From: DATBVX01 sp963695985
GTDB taxonomy: Bacteria > Pseudomonadota > Gammaproteobacteria > Steroidobacterales > Steroidobacteraceae
Assembly: GCA_963695985.1 (NCBI GenBank)
Contig: CAVOIC010000002.1
Span: 1 to 64,000 of the forward strand
Direction of reading: 5' to 3'
Length of the DNA stretch: 64,000 nucleotides
Shown here: positions 44,304 through 53,464 of the stretch, in pieces
How positions within the stretch are numbered: position 1 is the first letter of the stretch
How the letters are laid out: each line of letters opens with the position of its first letter
Program-made: the position numbers and the translations under genes
The notes under the pieces: model-generated
Database searches by the model: none
Told to the model about the DNA's origin: nothing
What the model saw: the letters and a program-made list of their open reading frames with translations, nothing else

Positions 44304-46583
44304 CGGCTGCTGCCATTCGCTGGGAGTCCTACGATGCGCCCGCCTTGCGGCGCCGGCTGCTGCAGGTGCAGGACGGTCTCGCGAGCGCCCAGATCGATAT
44401 CGAGGGCATGCACTGCGCCAACTGCGCCCGGCGCATCGAGGAGGCCCTCACGCGCGTCGACGGCGTCAAGAGCGTCACCATCAATCGTGCCACGCACCGC
44501 CTGCAGCTGACCTGGGACTTAGAGCGCGCGCGCTTCAGCCGGCTGCTGCGCACGATCGCCGCGCTCGGCTTTCGCCCGATCGTTCCCGATGGCGTGAGCG
44601 AGGCGGCGCAGCGCCTGCGCGAACAGCGCGTCGCGCTCAAGCGCCTGGCCGTGGCGGGCATCACGATGGCGCAGGTGATGACATTCGCTTTCGGGCTCTA
44701 TGCAGGCGCGCTCCAAGGCATCGAGAGCCGCTACGCCGAGTATCTGCGGCTCGTCAGCATGCTCGTCACGATTCCAGTAGTGCTGTACTCCGCGGTGCCC
44801 TTCTTCACCGGCGCGTGGCGCGAACTCGCAGCCCGGCGCGTGGGGATGGACGTTCCGGTGAGCCTCGCCATTGCCGCTGCCTTCCTCGCGAGCGCCTACA
44901 ACACGCTGCGGGGCACCGGCCACGTGTACTTCGATTCAGTGACGATGTTCGTGTTCTTCCTGCTGCTCGGTCGCTTCATCGAGATGCGTACGCGTCATCA
45001 CGCGGGGAGCGTCAGCGATGCGCTGGCGCGCCTGATACCGCCGACCGCTCAGCGCCTGCACGACGGACGCGTGGAGGCAGTACCGGTGCACGAGCTTGCG
45101 GCGGAGGATGTCGTCGTGATTGCGGCGGGTGCCGTCATTCCGGCCGACGGCGTCGTGATCGAGGGCGCAAGCCACGTCGACGAATCGCTGCTCACGGGCG
45201 AGTCCACGCCACTCACGCGCAGCGCCGGTCAGCCCGTGATCGGTGGCAGCCTCAATCTCTCGGGGCCGCTTCAGGTGCGGCTCACTGCCGTCGGCCCCCG
45301 GACCGTCATCGCTGGCATCGTGCGGTTGCTCGAGCGTGCGCAGACCGAGCGCCCTCGCGTCGCACGTGCAGCCGATCGCGTGGCCGCGCACTTCGTGGCC
45401 TGGATCCTGCTGGGTGCACTCGCCGTCTACGCCCTGTGGCTGTGGCTCGACCCGCCGCGTGCCTTTCCTGCGACGCTCGCTGTGCTCGTCGTGACTTGCC
45501 CGTGTGCCCTTTCGCTGGCAACGCCCACCGTCATCGCCGCCGCCACTTCGCGCCTGGCGCGCGCGGGATTGCTGGTGACGCGCGCGGATGCGATTGAAAA
45601 CCTCGCGCGGGCCAAACGCTGGGTGTTTGACAAGACCGGCACGCTGACGCAGGGCGCGCCGCGAATCGCGCGCCGTCGCAGGCTCGGCGCGCTCGACGCC
45701 GACGCCTGTGCGCGAGTAGCCGCCGCGATCGAACAGGCGAGCGGACACCCGCTCGCGGCCGCATTTCAGCCCTACACGCACGCAGCGATCCAAGCACGCA
45801 ATGCTCGTGTCTTTCCGGGCCGCGGTGTCGAGGGTGAGATCGATGGCACCCGCTATCGCATCGGGCAGCTCGACTTCGTGGGCGAGCTGGGCGCCGGGAT
45901 GAAGCGTCCGGAGGATGTTCCCGAGGCAGCTATTTTCCTTGCGAATCCTTCAGGTCTGCTCGCCGCTTATGAAATGGATGACGCCGTGCGACCCGGGGCG
46001 GCGGCAGCAATCCGGGCGCTGCAGGCTCTGGGCCTGCAGACCGAGCTCGCGAGCGGTGATCACGCCGAGCCGGTCGCTCGCGTGGCACACGAGCTTGGAA
46101 TTGCCGCGTGGCGTGCACGCCTGACGCCGGAGGCAAAGCTCGAGCACGTGCGCGCGCTTGGTGAGGAGCCGGGCGACGTTGTCATGGTGGGCGACGGCAT
46201 CAACGATGCGCCGGTCCTGGCCGCAGCCAGGGTCTCGATCGCGATGGGCGGCGGCTCGGCGCTCGCGCACGCAAGCGCCGACCTGATCCTGATGTCGGAA
46301 TCACTGGCGACGCTCGCCGAGGCGGTGCCGGTGGCGCGCAGCGGCGCTGCGCATCATGCGCCAGAACCTCTTCTGGGCTGCCGCGTATAACCTGCTCGCG
46401 ATTCCGCTCGCGGCGCTGGGATGGGTGCCGCCGTGGGCGGCAGCGATCGGCATGTCGGCCAGTTCCGTGCTGGTAGTCCTGAACGCCCAGCGCATTGCCT
46501 GGATCAGGATGCGTCCGGCGCGCGCATCGCCTGCGGTCACGCCGGCGACCGAGCGCGTCGCACGCCGAGAGCTGCCCGCATGA
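44300..46583 (+). CDS. ccoI: Copper-translocating P-type ATPase CcoI, one frameshift
   Basis: About 760 residues. The N-terminal HMA domain has IEGMHCANCARRIEEAL. Eight helices carry CPC (TCPCALSLATP). The P-domain has DKTGTLTQG and the hinge GDGINDAPVL; the actuator has DESLLTGES. The frame breaks near 46340 within VPVARS; removing one G of GG restores ALRIMRQNLFWAAAYNLLA and the last two helices. CcoI exports Cu(I) for insertion into the cbb3 active site. It overlaps the preceding and following genes by four bases (ATGA). Confidence 0.92.
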
Positions 46584-46780
46584 GCATTCTCTTCGTCCTG
46601 ATCCCGCTCAGCCTGGTGCTTGCCGCCGGCGCCATCTGGGCGTTCTGGTGGGCGGTGGACAACGGCCAGTTCGACGATCTCGCGGAGCAGGGCTCTATCG
46701 CAATCGAGGCTGAAGAGTCGCCTGCGTCAGAGACGACTCAGTCAGCCTCTGCAACTTCCAGTCAGCACCCGCTCACTTAG
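46580..46780 (+). CDS. ccoS: cbb3-type oxidase assembly protein CcoS
   Basis: 66 residues, ATG overlapping the ccoI stop. MSILFVLIPLSLVLAAGAIW forms one helix, followed by WAVDNGQFDDLAEQG, the CcoS signature (FDDL). Required for assembly of active cbb3 oxidase. It runs eight bases into the convergent peroxiredoxin gene. Confidence 0.94.
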   Translation: MSILFVLIPLSLVLAAGAIWAFWWAVDNGQFDDLAEQGSIAIEAEESPASETTQSASATSSQHPLT

Positions 46781-47432
46781 GCTGAGGCACGATACGCAAG
46801 TACGGACGCGGTGCCTTCCAGCCCTGCGGGTAAAGCTTCTTCGCTTCCTCGTCGGAGACCGAGCCCGCGATGATCACATCCTCACCCTGCTTCCAGTTCA
46901 CCGGCGTTGCCACGCGGTGCTTTGCCGTGAGTTGCAGCGAGTCGATGACCCGCAGCACTTCATCGAAGTTGCGCCCCGTCGTCATCGGGTAAGCGATGAT
47001 CAGTTTGATCTTCCTGTCGGGCCCGACGACGATCACGTTGCGTACCGTCTGATTGTCCGCGGGCGTGCGACCGGTCGAGGTGCCCGGCGTTTCGGCCGGG
47101 AGCATCTCGTAGAGCTTCGAGACCTTGAGGTCGGAATCGCCGATCAGCGGGTAGTTGGGCGCGTACCCCTGTGTCTCCTTGATGTCGGCCGCCCATTTCG
47201 AATGGCTGTCGACCGGATCGACGCTCAGGCCGATCACCTTGACGTTGCGCTTGTCGAACTCGGGTTTGAGCTTAGCCATGTACCCGAGCTCGGTCGTGCA
47301 GACGGGCGTGAAATCCTTCGGATGGGAGAACAGCACGGCCCAAGAATTGCCGATCCAGTCGTGGAACTGGATGTGTCCCTCGGTTGTTTCGGCTTCGAAA
47401 TTCGGTGCGATATCGCCAATGCGCAAAGTCAT
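46773..47432 (-). CDS. Peroxiredoxin, Prx6/1-Cys type
   Basis: 219 residues. The peroxidatic Cys is in FSHPKDFTPVCTTELG (about residue 47) and the conserved Arg in the NVIVVGPDRKIKLI region; the C-terminal LRIVPQP is typical of the Prx6 class. No resolving Cys is seen. It reduces peroxides using a thiol donor, consistent with a location next to a respiratory cluster. Own promoter upstream at 47433-47559. Confidence 0.93.
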   Translation of the reverse strand: MTLRIGDIAPNFEAETTEGHIQFHDWIGNSWAVLFSHPKDFTPVCTTELGYMAKLKPEFDKRNVKVIGLSVDPVDSHSKWAADIKETQGYAPNYPLIGDSDLKVSKLYEMLPAETPGTSTGRTPADNQTVRNVIVVGPDRKIKLIIAYPMTTGRNFDEVLRVIDSLQLTAKHRVATPVNWKQGEDVIIAGSVSDEEAKKLYPQGWKAPRPYLRIVPQPK

Positions 47433-47559
47433 ATGTCACCTCCATCATCTCCCTCTGGTCGCGCAAGTGTATTGCGCGCTGCGGGAGCCCCGTTATTACC
47501 TTTGGTTCGGCCCATCATGCTCGCGGTTATAGGGCCCGCGACGAGCAGCCGCGCAGGCT

Positions 47560-48546
47560 CTATTCGATCTCGAGCAGGACATTTCCCACTGCACCGCCTC
47601 TCTCCACGAGCTCGTGCGCCGCGACAATGTGTGTGAGCGGGAACCGTGCGGCGATGTTGTGCTTCACCCGACCCGCTTCCAGCCAGGCCGTGAGCTGGGT
47701 AATGGCACGGGCCCGATCGTCGGCGTTCAGCAGATAAACCAGTATGAAGCGCAGCCGCGCGTGCTTGCGGATGGCGGTGCTGAAGGAAAGCGTGACGTCC
47801 GAGGCGCCGCTCCCGAAGACGATGATGTCCCCTTCCGGGCGCAGCAGCTGCAGGTCGAGCGCGGCATTGACGCCGAAGTCGACTTCCACGATGCGGTCGA
47901 CGCCGCGATTGCCGGTCGCTTCGCTCACCTTGGCGAGTAGGTCATCGCGCTTGTAGTTGAGCACGACGTCGGCACCCGCCGCCTGCGCGACTTTCGCCTT
48001 CTCGAGCCCGCTCACGGTTGTAATGACCGAGCCCGCCTGCATGAGCTGCGCGAACTGGATCGCGTAGTAGCCAACCGCGCCAGCACCACCCGCCACCAGC
48101 ACGTTCTTGCCGGCGACACCGCCATCCACCTCGAGCGCGTGCAAGGCGGTCAACGCCGGTATCCCGAAGCACGCACCCGCTGCGAGATCGACGTTGTCGG
48201 GCAGACGCACGGCCTGCGCCTCGGGCAGCACCACGTACTGCGCCGCCGTTCCAAACGCACGCCCCCAGGCCGCGTTCCAGGTCCAGACACGCTCGCCGAC
48301 GCGCTGTGGCGCTACCCCCGCTCCCACCGCGTCGATGACTCCGGAGCCATCGCTTTGGGGCACGATGCGCGGGAACGGCAGTGCCCGCGTGCGCAGACCC
48401 GAGCGCGCCTTGACGTCCGACGGATTTACGCCCGACCAGCTCAGCCTCACGCGCACTTCGCCTGGACCCGGGCTCGGTGTCGGCAGCTCCTCGATGCGGA
48501 GAACCTCCGCCGCGGATCCGGTGCGCTCGTAGACGGCGGCAAACAT
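47560..48546 (-). CDS. NADPH:quinone reductase-like, medium-chain dehydrogenase
   Basis: 328 residues of the MDR superfamily without structural zinc. GPGEVRVRLSWSGVNPSDVK in the N-domain, and the NADPH loop VLVAGGAGAVGYYAIQFAQ (Rossmann GGAGAVG) at about 145. Similar to Qor. No catalytic Cys/His zinc ligands are present, so a quinone or enone reductase is more likely than an alcohol dehydrogenase. 42 bases lie between it and the downstream end of the hydrolase-HTH gene. Confidence 0.9.
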   Translation of the reverse strand: MFAAVYERTGSAAEVLRIEELPTPSPGPGEVRVRLSWSGVNPSDVKARSGLRTRALPFPRIVPQSDGSGVIDAVGAGVAPQRVGERVWTWNAAWGRAFGTAAQYVVLPEAQAVRLPDNVDLAAGACFGIPALTALHALEVDGGVAGKNVLVAGGAGAVGYYAIQFAQLMQAGSVITTVSGLEKAKVAQAAGADVVLNYKRDDLLAKVSEATGNRGVDRIVEVDFGVNAALDLQLLRPEGDIIVFGSGASDVTLSFSTAIRKHARLRFILVYLLNADDRARAITQLTAWLEAGRVKHNIAARFPLTHIVAAHELVERGGAVGNVLLEIE

Positions 48547-48588
48547 GGGGACCTCCCGGGGCGAGACGACGCGCGGCGAGTGGACAGA

Positions 48589-49674
48589 TTATGCGCGCGG
48601 GACCTCCGGCGCAAAACCGCGATCGCGCGCCAGCACCGCCGCCTGCGTGCGCGTGCGCACGCCGAGTTTTTCGAAGATCCGCGTGAGCGAATTGCGCACT
48701 GTTTTCTCGCTGATGAACAGGGCGGCGCCGATCTCGCTGTTGCTGCGCCCGGCGATGAGCGCAGCCAGAATTTCGCGTTCGCGTTCGGAGAGTGCGGCCA
48801 GCCGCGGATCCTCGGCCGCAGGCTGGGCCCGGCGACCGGTGTAGTCGAGCACGACTTCCTTGAAGCGCTCCCAGGCCGGTTCGTCCGCGAGCAGGACGTG
48901 GTTGCGCGAGTCGAGCTCCACAAACTCGGCACCTGGAATCTCCGTCGCGAGCAGCTTGCCGGCCGAGAACGGGACGACCTCGTCATGCCGGGCATGCACG
49001 ACCAGCGTCGGTACGCGGACCTGCGACAAGAGCGGCCGCACGTCGGCCTCGCCCCGGCTTTCGAAGAGCCGGCATGCAATCTCGGGCGTGGTCGTGCGCC
49101 GGCACAGCTCGTTGAACCAGTCGAGCTGCTCCGGCCGGGCCTCCGGAACGAACATAGATGTGAACAGCTGGCGGAAGACCGGATTGTCCTTGCCCCAGCC
49201 GTGCCGGATGAGCTCGATCATGGCGCGATAGCGGCGCAGCCCTTCGGAATCGGCGCGATGTGCCCACCCGGCCGCATAGCCGCCGTACAGGATCATGCGC
49301 GAGATGCGCTCGGGATGGCGCACGGCGTAGCCGACCGCGGCAGCCGCGCCTTGCGACACGCCCAATACGACGAATCGCTCACCCGGATCGCTGGCCTCAA
49401 TGACGGCTTCGAGATCCTCGGACCAGCGCGCCGGCGTCAGGTCGCCGACGTGCCAGTCGGTCATGCCACAGCCGCGCTCGTCATAGCGGATGAGCCGGAA
49501 GTGACTGCCCAGGAACTCGATCCAGTGCCGCCACAGCGGGCTCTCGAGATCGTAGTTGAGGTGGGTCAGCCAGTTCGCAGCCTTGACGAGCGGCGGCCCC
49601 TCGCCCGAACTGGCCCAGGCGATGCGCACGCCGTCGCGCGTCTTAAGGTACCGAATGGATTGCTGGAGCGGCAC
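48589..49674 (-). CDS. Alpha/beta hydrolase fused to a C-terminal LuxR-type HTH
   Basis: About 361 residues from the GTG at 49674 (a Met at 49734 is the alternative). Residues about 10-275 form an alpha/beta hydrolase: nucleophile Ser in VLGVSQGAAAAVGY, acid Asp in VVHARHDEVV, His in SRNHVLLADE. Residues about 295-355 form a LuxR HTH: LSEREREILAALIAGRSNSE and ISEKTVRNSLTRIFEKLGV. All three catalytic residues are present, so the hydrolase may be active or may sense a ligand. A single-chain enzyme-sensor regulator. Confidence 0.9.
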   Translation of the reverse strand: MPLQQSIRYLKTRDGVRIAWASSGEGPPLVKAANWLTHLNYDLESPLWRHWIEFLGSHFRLIRYDERGCGMTDWHVGDLTPARWSEDLEAVIEASDPGERFVVLGVSQGAAAAVGYAVRHPERISRMILYGGYAAGWAHRADSEGLRRYRAMIELIRHGWGKDNPVFRQLFTSMFVPEARPEQLDWFNELCRRTTTPEIACRLFESRGEADVRPLLSQVRVPTLVVHARHDEVVPFSAGKLLATEIPGAEFVELDSRNHVLLADEPAWERFKEVVLDYTGRRAQPAAEDPRLAALSEREREILAALIAGRSNSEIGAALFISEKTVRNSLTRIFEKLGVRTRTQAAVLARDRGFAPEVPRA

Positions 49675-49864
49675 GTTCCCCTCGCGGGCGAGTTTAACCT
49701 CCCTGAAACCCCGGTTCACTGCATCGCAGCGCACGTCGGGACAAACCTCCCCTGCACTCAGGCCTTAGCCGCTTCACGTCAGGACATTCTTCACCTGTGA
49801 CGGCGTGGGCAAAACCGTCATCTTGCGCCCCGTCGCAAACACCTGACTTTGGGGAGTAACTACC

Positions 49865-50833
49865 GTGAGTGCAGCAGCAGAAACCTTGCAGCAGGACATG
49901 ACCACCTATCCATCCGTCAACACCGCCCGGTACGCCCGGATCATCAACGCATCGAAGCGCGCCCGCTGGGACATCGACGCCGATGTCATTCGCGGCCGGC
50001 TGTTCGACCTGTCAAAGCGCTTCCTGCCCAACGGGCTGTCGAAGGTCGACGAGCTTGCTTTCCTCGATGCCAGCGAGGCACGCCTCCTGACGCAGGTACA
50101 GGGACGCACGTACGCGCTTCTCTTCGGCCTGGTCGAGCGCTTCATCAACGCCAAGGTGCTCGAGATCAGCCGCGATCACTGGCTGAAGGATCAGACTGCC
50201 CTGCATGCGCTGATTCGCTTCAGCGACGAGGAGCTCAAGCACCAGGAGCTGTTCCGGCGCATTGAAGAGATGATCGCCGCCGCCATGCCGCCAGGCTATC
50301 GCGCCGCCGCGGAACCGAATGCCGTGGCCGAATTCGTGCTCGGCAAGTCGACCTGGTCCGTGCTTGCCCTCACCTGTTTCATCGAGCTCTTCTCGCAGCA
50401 ACACTACCTCGACAGCATCGCTCCGCAGACCGAGATCTGCGGGCTGTGGAAGGACATCTTCATGTATCACTGGAAGGAGGAGTGCCAGCACGCGATGATC
50501 GATGAGCTCGAGTGGCAGCGCGAGCACGCGAAGCTGACCCCTGCCGCGCGCGACCAGGCCGTGAACGATCTGATCGCGCTGGTCGCCGGCGTCGATGGCA
50601 TCGTGCAGGGCCAGGCCGCAGCCGACGTCGAGTACTTTACCGCGATCGCGGGCCGCACGTTCAGCGCTGCGGAGCGCCGCGCGCTCGACGCCGGCGTACT
50701 CAGGGCGTATCGCTGGCAGTACATCGGCTCGGGCGTGCAGCACCAGCACTTCATGCGCCTGCTCACGAGCCTGACCACAGCGGATCAGATGACGCGCATT
50801 CAGCAGGCGCTGACGCCCATCCTGCAGACCTGA
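49865..50833 (+). CDS. Ferritin-like diiron protein, unknown oxygenase/oxidase
   Basis: 322 residues from GTG 49865. All helical. Metal-binding motifs appear as DEELKHQELFRR (ExxH) at about 122 and YHWKEECQHAMIDELEW (EExxH) at about 206, with a further E in CFIELFSQQH and a C-terminal QHQHF. The pattern resembles the AurF-like/R2-like diiron group that oxidises amines. The substrate is unknown. A 34-residue peptide gene follows on the same strand. Confidence 0.8.
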   Translation: MSAAAETLQQDMTTYPSVNTARYARIINASKRARWDIDADVIRGRLFDLSKRFLPNGLSKVDELAFLDASEARLLTQVQGRTYALLFGLVERFINAKVLEISRDHWLKDQTALHALIRFSDEELKHQELFRRIEEMIAAAMPPGYRAAAEPNAVAEFVLGKSTWSVLALTCFIELFSQQHYLDSIAPQTEICGLWKDIFMYHWKEECQHAMIDELEWQREHAKLTPAARDQAVNDLIALVAGVDGIVQGQAAADVEYFTAIAGRTFSAAERRALDAGVLRAYRWQYIGSGVQHQHFMRLLTSLTTADQMTRIQQALTPILQT

Positions 50834-50865
50834 TCGTCCCCACGACCACACCGAGGAAAGTCGTC

Positions 50866-50970
50866 ATGTTTATTTTCGAACGACCGTTTGCAGCGGTGCT
50901 CGCGGCTCTGACGACCGCAGGGCTGTTCGTGCTCCTGGATGCACTGTTACGGTTCGGCGCCGTTGGCTGA
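50866..50970 (+). CDS. Small membrane peptide (34 aa)
   Basis: ATG 50866, GAGGAAAG nine bases upstream; TGA at 50968-50970. The peptide MFIFERPFAAVLAALTTAGL continues as one membrane helix and ends LLRFGAVG. It lies 32 bases after the diiron gene. Short but with a plausible ribosome site and typical codon use; function unknown. Confidence 0.5.
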   Translation: MFIFERPFAAVLAALTTAGLFVLLDALLRFGAVG

Positions 50971-51144
50971 GGTCAGATCGAGCCGTGCGCGCGGCCGGAC
51001 GACGCTACGGCTCTAGGGCAAAGCGCGCCTGATCGATAAGCAGGATTTAAGTGGGCTTCACACAGTCTGGCCGCTTTCGGGCGTGCCTGACGCTACTGTA
51101 GCGCCCATCGGAAACCATGCTCACAAACCTTCAGGAGAGCCAAC

Positions 51145-51360
51145 ATGTCAGTACGCACATTCGATCTCAGCACGTTCCATCTGCCGGAGCGCGAGTATGA
51201 GGGCGACGATCGTTTCGAGCGGGCCGACGAGCTGATCCGGGAAGCCGGCGAGAGGCTGCTCGAGGTCGGACGCGAGGTGAACGAGAAACTCGCGATCTAC
51301 AACCAGATCCAGCTCAACGCCCTGTTGGCACCGGCGCGCAAGCCCTGCTTCGAGCTCTAG
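51145..51360 (+). CDS. Hypothetical protein (71 aa)
   Basis: MSVRTFDLSTFHLPEREYEG, then a long acidic helix (FERADELIREAGERLLEVGR and EVNEKLAIYNQIQ), ending KPCFEL. AGGAG lies upstream of the ATG. A small helical protein, no signal peptide, isolated transcript. Not recognised. Confidence 0.65.
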   Translation: MSVRTFDLSTFHLPEREYEGDDRFERADELIREAGERLLEVGREVNEKLAIYNQIQLNALLAPARKPCFEL

Positions 51361-51437
51361 AGTTCTCCGGCAACAGCCGTGTCGGCTCGCACAGCATGCA
51401 TATCGCTGCAGTGGAGCGCGCCGACCTCCGGCTGACT

Positions 51438-52892
51438 CTAGTAGGCCTGTAGCACCCGTACCAGCGCCTGCGTATCGAACCGACAGTACTCGAGCAGCAG
51501 TCGCGCGATCTCATCCCGGCGCTGCACCGACGTCGAGGGATGGATGGCTTCAAGGTACGCTTGCTGCGCCGCGCCGCCTTCGCGGATCTCGCCCAGATCC
51601 TGGTAGTGCATCCCGGGCACAAACGTCGGCAAGATCGCCTTGATGGACCAGCTGCCCTTCATTGCCGGGTGATAGTAGTGGCGCTGGAAGAGCGGCAGTA
51701 GGTCGACCAGGCGCGGCACCAGGGCCCGCAATGCCCCGGCCAGCGGGGGCACGAGCTGCGCCAACGTCTCGATGCAGCGCTGCTCATAGGGTGAATAGAC
51801 GATGATCGGGCCAGAGTCGCCCAGCGCATCGACGAGCGCTTGCGCGATGCCGCGTGCGGGAAAATCGCCGCTCAAGTCCAGGTATTCGAGATGCTCCACC
51901 TGCCCGGCCGACTTCTCTACGTGGATCGACCACTGGAATGGAATCGCCTGGCAAGGGCGCGTTCCGGCCCAGATCGGCACCGCAAGATCGATCGCCTCGA
52001 AATCCAGGTAGTAACGTGGACAGGGAATCGCACGCAGTTCTTCGCCCAGTCCAGGCTGGATTTCCGCACGCCCCGTGAGCGTCGCGCGCCACACGCGCAG
52101 GCGCTTTTCTCCAGTAACCGCCTCTTCTGGCACGTCGCGCACGTCGCGATAGCCGTGGGCCACATACTCGTCGAGCTTCGCGCCGAGCCTGGGTAACACG
52201 TCGAGCGGGTACTCGGTCCGCGGCCAGCAATACTTCACGAACGGGCACGCGTGGGGGGTGCGGCAATGACTTCCAACGGAAATTGCGGGCTCGGGGCCTT
52301 CGAGCGTGTGCCGCGCTTCGCGCGCCCAGATGGCGACCTGGTGTATGACGTGGCTTGCCAGGTCGCCGAGCGGCACTTCGACCAGGAGCCCGCGGTAGTC
52401 GGCATTGCCCGGGTAAACGAACTTCGAGTTCAGGTGCGCCACGGCGATCTCATCGAGGCGCACGCCCACGCCATTGATCACCCAGCTTTGAATCGCGACG
52501 TCCGGCACGTACTCCTCCTTCACCCGCGTGCCGGACTTCACTTCGATGAGGCGCGTGCGACCGGAGCAGTACTCCAGGACATCGGCGCGGACCTGGACTT
52601 CCTCATGCCTGAAGGTCGCCTCGAAGAAGACCTTGGCACTCCCCGCCTCGGCACGCGGAAAGAGATCGCCCTGCGTGCTGTCGAATGACAGCCAGTCATC
52701 GGTGCCGGAGGCGACCCCGACCTCGCGGCCCTGCGCATAGAGCTGGCGTGCCACTTCGCCCACGCGCTGGCCGGATTCGAAGCGCGCCCGCGCCGCGCTC
52801 GTGTACTGGCCGAGCTGCGGCCGATACACCTCGAGCCACAGGCGCTTGGGGCACTGCAGATGGGCGAGCAAACGGGATTTCGACAGTCGCAC
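51438..52892 (-). CDS. DUF2779 protein: Cas4-like nuclease half plus RNase H-fold half
   Basis: 484 residues. The N-terminal half has PD-(D/E)xK/Cas4 features: LSKSRLLAHLQCPKRLWLE, an Asp in VRADVLEY, TRLIEVKSGTRVKEEYVPD (E-x-K), and a Cys set (first Cys ~14, then HCRTPHACPFVKYCW) as in Fe-S Cas4/AddB-like nucleases. The second half, from YYLDFEAID (DxE), with IIVYSPYEQRCIETLA and a C-terminal YCRFDTQALVRV (Asp), fits a DnaQ/RNase H-like exonuclease. Full family length. No CRISPR or restriction genes are nearby. Its target is unknown. Confidence 0.85.
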   Translation of the reverse strand: MRLSKSRLLAHLQCPKRLWLEVYRPQLGQYTSAARARFESGQRVGEVARQLYAQGREVGVASGTDDWLSFDSTQGDLFPRAEAGSAKVFFEATFRHEEVQVRADVLEYCSGRTRLIEVKSGTRVKEEYVPDVAIQSWVINGVGVRLDEIAVAHLNSKFVYPGNADYRGLLVEVPLGDLASHVIHQVAIWAREARHTLEGPEPAISVGSHCRTPHACPFVKYCWPRTEYPLDVLPRLGAKLDEYVAHGYRDVRDVPEEAVTGEKRLRVWRATLTGRAEIQPGLGEELRAIPCPRYYLDFEAIDLAVPIWAGTRPCQAIPFQWSIHVEKSAGQVEHLEYLDLSGDFPARGIAQALVDALGDSGPIIVYSPYEQRCIETLAQLVPPLAGALRALVPRLVDLLPLFQRHYYHPAMKGSWSIKAILPTFVPGMHYQDLGEIREGGAAQQAYLEAIHPSTSVQRRDEIARLLLEYCRFDTQALVRVLQAY

Positions 52893-52925
52893 GGCTTGAG
52901 ACGCCGTATATAAGAGTGGGTTATG

Positions 52926-53333
52926 TTAACTACCGCGCCGGACCATCCAGCCGTCATAGCGGCCGCCATGCTGCTGCGCAACAGTGGTGAAGCGATTCGA
53001 CAGCGCGCTGATGTCCTCTACTGACAGGCGCATCGCTTTGCGCGCATGCAGGCTCACACCCTTGATCTCGTCCTTCATCGGATGGCTGTCGGTCACGAAC
53101 CCCTCAGGCTCGAGCTGTCGCGCGACGCTTTGCGCCGCGACCTCGTCGGGCAGCGCGAAGAAGAAATCGAGCTCGTGTGGCTGAAACGGATCGAGGCCCT
53201 TCTCGCGCAGCTGCCGGATAAGCCTCTCATCGAAGCTCTCGTGCCGTCCCGCGCGCCGCCGGCGCATCGTGAGGTAGATGCGCAGCGCCGCCACCGTCAC
53301 GGCCGCCAGGATCAAGAGCAACAACACCTTCAC
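52926..53333 (-). CDS. Membrane-anchored RraB-domain protein
   Basis: 135 residues from GTG 53333 (KVLLLLILAAVTVAALRIYL forms a helix), then an RraB-type domain: FDERLIRQLREKGLDPFQPH, DFFFALPDEVAAQSVARQL and the C-terminal GGRYDGWMV. RraB normally inhibits RNase E in the cytosol; here the domain is tethered to the membrane, where RNase E also sits. The start is inferred from the GGGG leader; upstream codons read poorly. Confidence 0.78.
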   Translation of the reverse strand: MKVLLLLILAAVTVAALRIYLTMRRRRAGRHESFDERLIRQLREKGLDPFQPHELDFFFALPDEVAAQSVARQLEPEGFVTDSHPMKDEIKGVSLHARKAMRLSVEDISALSNRFTTVAQQHGGRYDGWMVRRGS

Positions 53334-53464
53334 TGAGGTCCCCCCGCCATGTGGCGACAGGCGGTGACTGTACACAGCCCACCCGCCCGCGTCGAAGCTC
53401 GCGGTCCGTGGGTCACTGCGGGCTATTTTGGGCCCACGTTTGGCAGATGGAGGGGAGGCCAAGG

